Positions 8,315 through 15,198 of a DNA stretch of 21,049 nt are shown in pieces. The first letter of the stretch is position 1; every line of letters begins with the position of its first letter. The notes under the pieces are model-generated. The model did no database searches. It was not told the origin of the DNA and saw nothing but the letters and a program-made list of their open reading frames with translations. Source of the DNA: JAZDFP01 sp043801445 (GTDB lineage: Bacteria; Planctomycetota; MHYJ01; JACQXL01); contig JAZDMB010000055.1 in the NCBI GenBank assembly GCA_043801445.1, positions 1-21,049 on the forward strand. Direction: 5' to 3'. A program made the translations under genes and the position numbers.

Positions 8315-8851
8315 CTATGCTATTTCCAATAATTTATCCTTAAGGTCTCTCAAACGTCCCTGTATACTACCGTCAATAACCCTGTCGCCTATCTGGATAG
8401 TCAAGCCACCCAGCAAAGCAGGATTAATTTCTACATCAACAAAAACTGCATGATTGGTTATAATCATTAATTTCTGCCTGACAGCTTCTTTTTGAGTTGC
8501 CGTTATCGGAAAAGGCGACTTAACTTTTGCCCGAACAATTCCGAGTGATTCATCTGCCAAAATATTATATATTTCCACGATATCGGACATAAGATTGATA
8601 CGTTTCGCGCTTACAAGTATGTCCAGAAAACGAATCACTAGTACCTCCACTTTGCCCTGAAGTATATCAGCCATTATCTGCTTCTTTTCATTCTCCGGTA
8701 TCAACGGATGCTCCAGTAACCTATGCATTTCCGAACTGGGTTGAAATATCTGTAAAAGCATTATCATCTCCTGACGCACTTTATCTTCGTTAGGATGAGC
8801 CAGATTCAGCAGAGCCCGGGCGTATCTTTTAGCAACGATTTTATTGGTCAT
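8315..8851 (-). CDS. atpH: F-type ATP synthase delta subunit
   Basis: Delta (OSCP homologue) attaches the peripheral b stalk to the top of the F1 head. The 178-residue product has the characteristic start KRYARALLNLA. It then has the MHRLLEHPLIPENEKKQI region and a C-terminal domain with NPALLGGLTIQIGDRVIDGS, the family signature. The length is typical. Its start overlaps the atpF stop by 4 bases, suggesting translational coupling, and 69 A+T-rich bases without visible features separate it from atpA. Confidence 0.96.
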   Translation of the reverse strand: MTNKIVAKRYARALLNLAHPNEDKVRQEMIMLLQIFQPSSEMHRLLEHPLIPENEKKQIMADILQGKVEVLVIRFLDILVSAKRINLMSDIVEIYNILADESLGIVRAKVKSPFPITATQKEAVRQKLMIITNHAVFVDVEINPALLGGLTIQIGDRVIDGSIQGRLRDLKDKLLEIA

Positions 8852-9363
8852 TTTGTTTTATCAATTTCATCTAAGAATTCAGCCACAATTCTGGAATTAA
8901 CCTGTTCGTCTAATTTCTGCTTAACAACTTTCTCAGCCGCGGCAATGGAAAGCGAAATAACCTCCTGACGCATTTCTTTCATTGCCTTTTTCTTTTCTAT
9001 ATCCAATTCTTCCTTTGCCCGACGCAACACATTATCCGCCTGCAGATGCGATTCGGAAATAATCTGGGTCTTGGCAGTCAAGCCCTCTTTAATGGCTGAC
9101 TGTATCTTTTGATATGCCTCTTTTTCTATCTGGTTCAATCTATTCTGGTATTCATCAGAAAGCCTGGCAATCTCCTTTTTATCGGAATCTATTTTGGTAT
9201 AAACATTCTGAATCTCGTCGCGGCGGCTATCAACAAATTTAGTTAGCGGTTTAAACAATAACTTATTAAGCAGTATTATCAGTATTATAAAACTAATAGC
9301 CAGAATCAGGATTACCTGAAACTGCGCACCCATTAGAGTAAGAAAATTGTTTAATGATTCCAT
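8848..9363 (-). CDS. atpF: F-type ATP synthase b subunit
   Basis: This is the peripheral-stalk b subunit. The 171-residue protein has a single N-terminal membrane helix (about residues 15-36, VILILAISFIILIILLNKLL), then a charged helix continuing PLTKFVDSRRDEIQNVYTKI. A long Lys/Glu-rich coiled coil runs to the C-terminus and ends in the delta-binding part (SIAAAEKVVKQKLDEQ). Order and size are typical of bacterial b subunits; only one b gene is present, so a b2 homodimer stalk is expected. A 119-base repeat-bearing gap separates it from atpE, unlike the tight spacing in most of this operon. Confidence 0.95.
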   Translation of the reverse strand: MESLNNFLTLMGAQFQVILILAISFIILIILLNKLLFKPLTKFVDSRRDEIQNVYTKIDSDKKEIARLSDEYQNRLNQIEKEAYQKIQSAIKEGLTAKTQIISESHLQADNVLRRAKEELDIEKKKAMKEMRQEVISLSIAAAEKVVKQKLDEQVNSRIVAEFLDEIDKTK

Positions 9364-9399
9364 ATTTATTTTTATATAACAGTTTTTATATTATAATGG

Positions 9400-9478
9400 C
9401 GTAGGGGCAGACTTATGCCTGCCCCGGCTACACAGAGCGAACCAATAATATCGACCAATACATAAGCTCGCCCCTACG
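9400..9478. repeat. MITE/REP-like palindromic element between atpE and atpF
   Basis: This 79-base unit has near-perfect terminal inverted repeats. CGTAGGGGCAGACTTATG (9400-9417) faces CATAAGCTCGCCCCTACG (9461-9478), matching at about 15 of 18 positions. An inner hairpin GGGGCAG/CTGCCCC (9404-9410 with 9419-9425) is nested at the left end. There is no coding capacity. The 12-mer GGGGCAGACTTA (9404-9415) recurs exactly in the tRNA-remnant hairpin (16272-16283), suggesting the same repeat family. It sits inside the atp operon, so it is transcribed and could fold to affect mRNA stability or c:b expression ratio. Confidence 0.7.
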
Positions 9479-9482
9479 AAAA

Positions 9483-9806
9483 TTAACGTTGTCCGCTGCT
9501 TTTTTCTTTATTATAGGCATCTTCCATCTGTACTGCCTTAACTTTATCAGCGCCGTATTTCGCCTTAATCATATCATCCAAATTACTTTTAAGGAATATA
9601 CCCGTAACAAGAAGGGTATAAATAACCAGCGTCTCAATAAGGGCTAAACCTATGATAAGAGAAGTAAAGATTCTGCCACCTGCTTCAGGTTGCCTGGCAA
9701 TGGCTTCGACAGCGCTTGCAATTGCACGGGACTGAGCGAGTGCACCAAAAGAAGCCGCTATTGCTATACCTATCCCAATCGTAGTTGCCGTCAGTGCGAT
9801 GTCCAT
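9483..9806 (-). CDS. atpE: F-type ATP synthase c subunit (possible Na+ type)
   Basis: This subunit forms the ion-translocating rotor ring in the membrane. From the ATG at 9806 the protein has 107 residues: helix 1 (about 5-36), the polar loop ARQPEAGG (37-44) and helix 2 (about 45-72) carrying the ion-binding Glu58. Gln25, Glu58, Thr59 and Tyr63 align with the Na+-ligand positions Gln32, Glu65, Ser66 and Tyr70 of the Ilyobacter c subunit, hinting at Na+ coupling. A hydrophilic tail of about 35 residues follows helix 2, where c subunits usually end. I chose ATG 9806 over an upstream GTG (9815) because an extended ribosome-binding site, AAGGGGGTGA, sits 5 bases before this ATG and overlaps the GTG. 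Confidence 0.93.
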   Translation of the reverse strand: MDIALTATTIGIGIAIAASFGALAQSRAIASAVEAIARQPEAGGRIFTSLIIGLALIETLVIYTLLVTGIFLKSNLDDMIKAKYGADKVKAVQMEDAYNKEKSSGQR

Positions 9807-9839
9807 TATTATCACCCCCTTCCCTTCTTATGTTTTAAG

Positions 9840-10616
9840 TTATTCTGAATGCGCTTTCATAACCATTATATAGATACATGAAAGCGCTGTAAAAATAAAT
9901 GCCTGTAAAAATGAAGTAAATAAAGCAAACCCCATCATTAAAATCAATCCGATAAATGACGGAATCGGAAGCCATGCTAAAGGCGGAGATTGAATAATAT
10001 TAACTATCGCCATAATAATAGTATCCTCGCCTGAAATATTGCCATAAAGTCGTAATGAAAGCGATAGTGGTTTTACGGCTTCACCCAAAAGATGTAACGG
10101 GAACATCATCGGCACTAAAATCCACATTGCTATTCCTTTAGGAGAACCACTCATATGCTTGAGATATCCTAAAAATCCGTTCTCTTTAATTCCATAAGAC
10201 TGGACAAAAAGGATAGTGACTAAAGATAAAGCAACCGTGCAATTCCAGTTAGCTGTAGGTGATATCATTCCCGGAATCAATCCCAACAGATTCAAGCAAA
10301 ATATAAAAATAAAAATAGTGCCTAGCAGTCCTAAATACTTTTTTCCGCCATAACCAATAAGAGATTCTAATAAACCGGTTAATTTTTCAATAATGATTTC
10401 CATAGCCGCCTGAAATCGCCCTGGAATCCTTTTAAGATGACGGGAGTTTATATAAGTTATAATGACTAATACTATTATAATAAACCATGAGAAAACTATT
10501 AATTGGAAAAGTTTTTCTCCGTTTTCTCCTCTCAGAAATACAGGCAATAAATCATTGTGGAGAAGCTTTTCGTATAAGCCATTTACTATAGTTGGAGGAT
10601 GTAATTTACTTGCCAT
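9840..10616 (-). CDS. atpB: F-type ATP synthase a subunit
   Basis: This is the membrane stator subunit that provides the ion half-channels facing the c ring. The 258-residue product has five or more hydrophobic segments. The conserved pattern around LLGEAVKPLSLSLRLYGN contains the essential arginine (Arg189, equivalent to E. coli aArg210). The C-terminal helix is also conserved (LQAFIFTALSCIYI). The start overlaps the end of the atpI-like gene by 11 bases, and atpE follows after 33 bases when its start is taken at 9806. Confidence 0.97.
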   Translation of the reverse strand: MASKLHPPTIVNGLYEKLLHNDLLPVFLRGENGEKLFQLIVFSWFIIIVLVIITYINSRHLKRIPGRFQAAMEIIIEKLTGLLESLIGYGGKKYLGLLGTIFIFIFCLNLLGLIPGMISPTANWNCTVALSLVTILFVQSYGIKENGFLGYLKHMSGSPKGIAMWILVPMMFPLHLLGEAVKPLSLSLRLYGNISGEDTIIMAIVNIIQSPPLAWLPIPSFIGLILMMGFALFTSFLQAFIFTALSCIYIMVMKAHSE

Positions 10617-11049
10617 AAAACATCAAGATAGATTTATTATTTTCACGAGAATTTTGCTCTCTTTGATATACTATTAACAATGTTATAATTATGGGTACCA
10701 TAATAATGAATCCAATCAGAAAGGGAGTGCCTATGATAAATTTCAAATTACCGATTAAAATGATTAATATGCCCAGCATAATGAACTTAAATACTAATAT
10801 TGCAAGCAGTAAATAATAGCGAAATGATAGCCGGTTTGTTTGATTTTCTTCGATTTTATCATCTTTAGAGCATTTAGTTGATTTATATAAGACATTCCGT
10901 GTAATCTGCCAGAATACAAACGGAAAAATACCCATAAAGATTCCACATACCCAACTTAACAACCATTGAGGTTTTTCAATAATAAATAAAAATACCCCGC
11001 CTCCAATAAGTCCAATCAGCAAGGATAATATAAATATCTTTTTGCTCAT
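10606..11049 (-). CDS. Small four-helix membrane protein, ATP synthase I-like
   Basis: This 147-residue protein has four predicted membrane helices (about residues 5-24, 31-48, 78-101 and 107-129), with a short charged loop (KSTKCSKDDKIEENQ) after the second. It is the first gene of the atp operon, immediately before atpB with an 11-base overlap. AtpI-type proteins occupy that position; they are thought to assist c-ring assembly or Mg2+/Ca2+ supply. Sequence conservation in this family is low, so the assignment rests mainly on topology, size and position. It could also be an AtpR-like helper of the kind found with Na+-dependent enzymes, but the characteristic paired polar residues are not obvious to me. 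Confidence 0.7.
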   Translation of the reverse strand: MSKKIFILSLLIGLIGGGVFLFIIEKPQWLLSWVCGIFMGIFPFVFWQITRNVLYKSTKCSKDDKIEENQTNRLSFRYYLLLAILVFKFIMLGILIILIGNLKFIIGTPFLIGFIIMVPIIITLLIVYQREQNSRENNKSILMFYGK

Positions 11050-11097
11050 TTGAATTAGAGAAATTAACTTAAAAAATGCTAATACAATTATCAGATA

Positions 11098-11125
11098 GTC
11101 TTACAATTCCATTGGCTTCTGTCAA
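11098..11125 (-). promoter_or_regulatory. Candidate promoter for the atp operon
   Basis: On the minus strand TTGACA (11120-11125) lies 16 bases before TAAGAC (11098-11103), a perfect -35 hexamer with a weak -10. It is about 50 bases upstream of the atpI-like start and points into the operon. The weak -10 keeps confidence low. The rest of the divergent region, 11126-11284, shows nothing else I can assign. Confidence 0.3.
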
Positions 11126-11284
11126 TTTATATTATGCGTAATCTCAAGGCCGATTAGAATAAAAACTGATGATTTTGGGTAGCCAAAAATAATCTACCAT
11201 TCAAATTTTCTTTAGTTTTGTTAATAAGAAGACGATATTAAGTTAAGATTTACCAGAGAAAGATTTAATTTTAAAACAGATAAT

Positions 11285-12208
11285 ATGAAACCAATAATCG
11301 TAGCGCATGGTGGAGTTGGTTCTCAGAATTCTTTTAGAGATGGTCCCCAAAAAGCAACTGAAGAAGCACTCAAAGTACTGAAGAAAACCAAGTCGGTATT
11401 AAAAGCCGCAATAAAAGGAGCGGTTATCTTAGAAGATGACCCTCGTTTTGATGCCGGTACAGGCTCAAATTTCCGACTTGACGGTAAGACCATAGAAATG
11501 GATGCTTCAGTAATGGATTCGGACGGTAATTTCGGCGCGGTAATCGGTATCCAGATGGTAAAAAACCCGGTCATTGTCGCAGAGATGGTCTCAAAGTCAC
11601 CGCATCTGATATTATGCGGAGAAGGCGCAACCGAATTCTCCCGTCGCCGGGGAGTACCTTGCTATAACCCTGCTACTCCCAAGGCAAAAGAACGTTTAAA
11701 TATGGCTCTCCAGAAATTGGCGCTCAAAAAGATTCCTTACTGGGCAAAGAAATTACCTTCATACCTGTCTTCTTATCTTTTAGACGAAATGGACGGTTGC
11801 GATACGATTGGCGTAGCTGTTTCAGATGGTATGGGTAATTTTGCAGCTGCCTGTTCCACAGGCGGTGTTTCCTATATGTTACCTGGTAGAGTAGGCGATA
11901 CGGCCATAATCGGCTGCGGATTATATGTCGGCAAAAAAGGCGCTGTGGTAGCCACCGGAGTTGGAGAGGAAATTATTAGACGGATGCTTTCAAAAGAAGT
12001 CTATGAACAGATTGCCCGGGAAATGCATCCGCAAAAGGCGTGCGACTGGGGCTTGACACTATTTGATGACTACAATAAAAAGATATCAAAACCGCATCGT
12101 AAAAGAATCCCGATTGGCTTGATTGCGGTAACCATGACCGATTACGGCATTTCAGCAACACACCAGATGGCAGTCGGATTGACTCACTATAAGAGAATAA
12201 AAATATAA
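11285..12208 (+). CDS. Isoaspartyl peptidase / plant-type L-asparaginase (Ntn hydrolase)
   Basis: This 307-residue N-terminal-nucleophile hydrolase is predicted to cleave isoaspartyl dipeptides and/or L-asparagine after autoproteolytic maturation. The start MKPIIVAHGG matches the family. The autocleavage site is at Asp173-Thr174 in CDTIGVAV, making Thr174 the nucleophile of the beta chain. Substrate-binding motifs follow: STGG (191-194) and PGRVGD (200-205). The last part (TMTDYGISATHQMAVG) is also family-like. The length agrees with an alpha chain of ~173 and a beta chain of ~134 residues. There is no signal peptide, so it is likely cytoplasmic, involved in degrading isoaspartyl peptides from damaged proteins. 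It is a lone plus-strand gene, divergent from the atp operon and ending 12 bases from the convergent ftsY. Exact substrate preference cannot be read from the sequence. Confidence 0.93.
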   Translation: MKPIIVAHGGVGSQNSFRDGPQKATEEALKVLKKTKSVLKAAIKGAVILEDDPRFDAGTGSNFRLDGKTIEMDASVMDSDGNFGAVIGIQMVKNPVIVAEMVSKSPHLILCGEGATEFSRRRGVPCYNPATPKAKERLNMALQKLALKKIPYWAKKLPSYLSSYLLDEMDGCDTIGVAVSDGMGNFAAACSTGGVSYMLPGRVGDTAIIGCGLYVGKKGAVVATGVGEEIIRRMLSKEVYEQIAREMHPQKACDWGLTLFDDYNKKISKPHRKRIPIGLIAVTMTDYGISATHQMAVGLTHYKRIKI

Positions 12209-12220
12209 AAGTTGTTTTTA

Positions 12221-13147
12221 TTATTCCTCGAATAATGCCTCTACAAATTTATCCGCATCAAATGGTTCTATGTCTTCCAATGTTTCACCAAGCCCGATAA
12301 ATTTTACCGGTATATTAAGTTGGTCTTTAATCGCCACAATAATACCGCCTTTGGCAGTACCATCCAATTTAGCTAAAAACAGACCTGTTACGGGAACTGA
12401 TTCATTGAATAACTTTGCCTGAACAACAGCATTTTGGCCGGTAGTAGCATCAATAACCAAAAGTGTTTCGTGTGGCGCATTGGGAATTTTACGTTCAAGA
12501 ATATTTCTTATCTTGGTAAGTTCTTTCATTAGATTTATCTTAGTATGAAGTCTTCCTGCTGTATCTATAATAAGAACATCTATCTTTCTGGCAATAGCAG
12601 CTTCAGCTGCATCAAAAACGATGGCAGCTGGGTCGCTACCTGATTGATGTTTAATGATATCCACTCCGAGTCGTTCAGCCCAGATTGTAAGTTGTTCAAT
12701 AGCTGCAGCACGAAATGTATCACCCGCCGCTAATAATACCGATTTCTTATTCTGTTTGAAAAGGTATGCTAATTTCGCAATAGAAGTTGTTTTGCCGCTG
12801 CCGTTTACACCGGTCACTAAAATAACAGTTGGCCCTGTCGGCGCAAAACAGATTTGATTGTTACTATATTGGCTCTTAAGATTGTTTTTTAATTCGTTTT
12901 TCAGATATTCGATAATCTGAGAAGCATTGGTTAAACAACCCTTTTTATAATCCGATTTAAGGGCTTCAATGATTTTGACGCTCTCTTTAACGCCTATGTC
13001 TGAAGTAACAAGAATCTCCTCCAAACGATTAAGAAGCGCTTCATCAATCTGAGCCCCTCTGATTAGATCGCGAACATCACCAGAAAGAATCTTTCTGGTT
13101 TTTGCTAATCCATTTTTTAATCTACCTAACAAATTCATTAATGACAT
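12221..13147 (-). CDS. ftsY: Signal recognition particle receptor FtsY
   Basis: FtsY is the SRP-receptor GTPase that docks ribosome-SRP complexes at the inner membrane for co-translational protein insertion. The 308-residue protein has the helical N domain (about 1-95) and a full G domain: G1 GVNGSGKT (113-120), DTFRAAA (143-149), G3 DTAGR (195-199), G4 AKLDGTAKGG (259-268, Ala in place of the usual Thr) and G5-like GLGE (285-288). FtsY rather than Ffh is indicated by the absence of a methionine-rich M domain. The acidic A domain of E. coli FtsY is missing, as in many bacteria, so membrane contact would rely on the amphipathic N-terminal helix. It lies downstream of nusB with a 35-base gap. 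Confidence 0.97.
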   Translation of the reverse strand: MSLMNLLGRLKNGLAKTRKILSGDVRDLIRGAQIDEALLNRLEEILVTSDIGVKESVKIIEALKSDYKKGCLTNASQIIEYLKNELKNNLKSQYSNNQICFAPTGPTVILVTGVNGSGKTTSIAKLAYLFKQNKKSVLLAAGDTFRAAAIEQLTIWAERLGVDIIKHQSGSDPAAIVFDAAEAAIARKIDVLIIDTAGRLHTKINLMKELTKIRNILERKIPNAPHETLLVIDATTGQNAVVQAKLFNESVPVTGLFLAKLDGTAKGGIIVAIKDQLNIPVKFIGLGETLEDIEPFDADKFVEALFEE

Positions 13148-13182
13148 AATTATTTATCAATATGGAAATCCGTATGAATGCA

Positions 13183-13620
13183 TTAAGAACTTTTAATGTT
13201 TTGGGATACAATCTTATCCAAAATCCCATTAACAAAAGAAGCAGAATTAATATCACTATACTTTTTGGCAAGTTCTATTGCCTCATTCATACCTACTGCT
13301 GATGGGATATCATCACGAAAAACAAGTTCATAAGTAGCGAGTTGTAAAATAACCCTGTCGACTAAAGCAATCCGCTCGAATTTCCAATTAGTCGCGCATT
13401 GTCTAATAATATTATCAATCTGATGCTGATGGTTAAAATAACCATTAATCAATTCTTTTGCATATTCTATTATTTTCGTATTTATTTGTAACGAATCCTT
13501 GGATAGCTCTCCCAACTTCATCAAAATATCATCCACATCAAAACCCTGAAGATTATTTTGGAAATTAAGTTGATAAAGAGTTTGCAAAGCAAGTTCTCGA
13601 GATATGGTTCTTTGACGCAT
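13183..13620 (-). CDS. nusB: Transcription antitermination factor NusB
   Basis: NusB with NusE (S10) binds boxA RNA in rRNA leaders and supports processive rRNA transcription. The 145-residue all-helical protein starts MRQRTISRELALQTLYQL and ends with the diagnostic segment ERIALVDRVILQLATYEL, DIPSAVGMNEAIELAKKYSD and SASFVNGILDKI. The length is normal. It is placed between ribH and ftsY on the minus strand; ribH-nusB adjacency is widespread in bacteria and supports both calls. Confidence 0.96.
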   Translation of the reverse strand: MRQRTISRELALQTLYQLNFQNNLQGFDVDDILMKLGELSKDSLQINTKIIEYAKELINGYFNHQHQIDNIIRQCATNWKFERIALVDRVILQLATYELVFRDDIPSAVGMNEAIELAKKYSDINSASFVNGILDKIVSQNIKSS

Positions 13621-13682
13621 AAATAATCCTAAACACCTCTATAATAAGGCGTGGATTGATTAAGGGCATAGATGGATGAATC

Positions 13683-14150
13683 TTAACCCAGTTGGTCAAG
13701 GATATTGACCATTTCAACCGCGGCTTCGGCAGCTTGAGCACCCTTATTACCTCTCTTAATACCAGCTCGTTCCATTGCTTGCTCGACGGTTTCTGCGGTA
13801 ATAATACCAAATTCTATCGGAATACCGCTTTCAAGCGATACCTGCGCAATCCCCTTAGCTGATTCGGAGGCGATGTAATCAAAATGAGGTGTATCGCCCT
13901 TAATAATCGCACCCAAACAAATAATTGCATCGTATTTCTTGGTTCGCACAAGTTTCCGGGCTATAAGCGGAATTTCAAAAGACCCCGGCACCCAAACAAT
14001 ATCAAAATTTTCTTTCTTGACACCGCTTCGAATAAGCCTATCCTGCGCGCCATCAAGAAGTCTTTGTGTTATTAATTCATTAAAACGACTGACAATAATT
14101 GCAAATCTTTTGCCTGATGCATTCAAATTACCTTCATATATCTTACCCAT
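13683..14150 (-). CDS. ribH: 6,7-dimethyl-8-ribityllumazine synthase
   Basis: Lumazine synthase condenses 5-amino-6-ribitylamino-uracil with 3,4-dihydroxy-2-butanone 4-phosphate, the penultimate step of riboflavin biosynthesis. The 155-residue product has SRFN (21-24), VPGSFEIPL (54-62), the phosphate-binding GAIIKGDTPHFDYIA with catalytic His89, and the GIPIEFGIIT plus QAMERAG region before a C-terminal helix. The length fits a single lumazine-synthase domain that assembles into pentamers or icosahedra. A clear ribosome-binding site (AGAGAGG) precedes the ATG. No FMN riboswitch fold is evident upstream, and other rib genes are not in the window. Confidence 0.97.
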   Translation of the reverse strand: MGKIYEGNLNASGKRFAIIVSRFNELITQRLLDGAQDRLIRSGVKKENFDIVWVPGSFEIPLIARKLVRTKKYDAIICLGAIIKGDTPHFDYIASESAKGIAQVSLESGIPIEFGIITAETVEQAMERAGIKRGNKGAQAAEAAVEMVNILDQLG

Positions 14151-14179
14151 AATACACCTCTCTTTATAATTTACTTATA

Positions 14180-14194
14180 AAACAACCGTTGTTT
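14180..14194. promoter_or_regulatory. Perfect dyad upstream of ribH (possible operator)
   Basis: AAACAAC C GTTGTTT is a 7-base perfect inverted repeat around one central base. It lies about 30 bases upstream of the ribH start in the divergent ribH-arsM region, where a minus-strand promoter would be expected. It could bind a dimeric regulator. With no cognate regulator gene nearby the assignment is tentative. Confidence 0.25.
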
Positions 14195-14250
14195 AGGTTA
14201 GTAATAAATAACAGAAAAATAACTATTTTACAAGAAAAAGTCTTTAAAAT

Positions 14251-14278
14251 TTGGAACAATTCATTATATAAATATAAG
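14251..14278 (+). promoter_or_regulatory. Candidate promoter for arsM
   Basis: TTGGAA (14251-14256) is followed after 16 bases by TATAAG (14273-14278), a reasonable sigma-70-like pair in an otherwise A+T-rich 210-base divergent region. It would give a leader of about 75 bases before arsM, whose ATG is preceded by GAAAGGAT. A+T richness makes chance matches likely. Confidence 0.3.
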
Positions 14279-14360
14279 AAATACTTTAAATGTTTATTGG
14301 ATTTTATACATTCAATACATTCTTGTTCTAATACTATTAGCTTTTTGAAAGGATAATAAA

Positions 14361-15197
14361 ATGAAAAGTAAAGCAATAAAGAAATTTGTAAAAGACGGTT
14401 ACGCCAAAATAGCCAATTCGGATATCCATCGGAACTGTTGCAATTCTAAAAGTTGCTGCGGAACTACCACATCAACAGAAACTATCAGTAAAGGAATAGG
14501 ATATTCCGATAGGGAAATTAACAGCGTCCCTGATGGCGCAAATTTAGGGTTGGGCTGCGGTAATCCCATTGCCTTGGCATCCTTAAAAAAAGAAGAAACT
14601 GTACTTGACCTCGGTTCAGGTGCCGGGTTTGACTGTTTCCTTGCCGCCAATAAAGTCGGCAAAACAGGCAAAGTAATCGGTATAGATATGACTCCGGAAA
14701 TGATTAAAAAGGCAACAAGAAATGCCCAAAAAGGTAATTACAATAATGTGGAATTCAGGCTTGGCGAAATTGAAAATATGCCGGTCGATGATAATTCCAT
14801 TGATATCGTTATTTCAAACTGTGTTATCAATCTTTCTCCTGAAAAAGACAAAGTATTCAAGGAAGCATTCAGAGTATTAAAACCGGGCGGCAGAATAATG
14901 GTCTCGGACATAGTTCTGACAAATAAACTCCCTGGTTGCATCAAAGATTCTATCGAAGCCTATATAGGATGCCTTTCCGGTGCGATAATGAAGAATAAAT
15001 ATATCGGCATAATCAAAGCCGCCGGGTTCAATAATGTCAAAATAATAGAGGAGACGTCTTTTCCTATTGATTATATGGCTAATGACCCAACTGCAAACAC
15101 ACTTATTAAAAAATTTAATGTATCGGCTGAAAAGATAAAACAAACTGCAAATTCGATACGTAGTATAAAAGTTTATGGATTAAAACCAGCTGATTGA
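14361..15197 (+). CDS. arsM: Arsenite methyltransferase
   Basis: ArsM methylates arsenite with S-adenosylmethionine, producing methylated and eventually volatile arsenicals, a detoxification route. The 278-residue protein has a cysteine-rich N-terminus (C26, C27, C32, C33), then LGLGCGNP with C66, SAM motif I VLDLGSGAGFDC (81-92), and ISNCVINLSP with C154. YIGCLSGA carries C204. The cysteines in the GCGNP, SNCVINL and GCLSGA contexts correspond to the arsenic-binding cysteines of the ArsM family. The remaining motifs (RVLKPGGRIMVSDIV) are typical of this SAM-methyltransferase fold. It stands alone: no arsR, arsB or arsC neighbour is visible. It ends 1 base from the convergent outer-membrane gene. 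Confidence 0.94.
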   Translation: MKSKAIKKFVKDGYAKIANSDIHRNCCNSKSCCGTTTSTETISKGIGYSDREINSVPDGANLGLGCGNPIALASLKKEETVLDLGSGAGFDCFLAANKVGKTGKVIGIDMTPEMIKKATRNAQKGNYNNVEFRLGEIENMPVDDNSIDIVISNCVINLSPEKDKVFKEAFRVLKPGGRIMVSDIVLTNKLPGCIKDSIEAYIGCLSGAIMKNKYIGIIKAAGFNNVKIIEETSFPIDYMANDPTANTLIKKFNVSAEKIKQTANSIRSIKVYGLKPAD

Positions 15198-15198
15198 A

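Noticed and set aside
11976..12161. Minus-strand open frame inside the asparaginase gene, and similar shadows in atpA, atpD and others
   Set aside because: They lie wholly within strongly conserved genes, have no recognisable motifs and no ribosome-binding sites.
14150..14361. FMN riboswitch upstream of ribH, or a small minus-strand gene at 14164-14376
   Set aside because: No conserved RFN-element blocks are visible, and the A+T-rich open frame lacks a recognisable domain and overlaps the arsM start.
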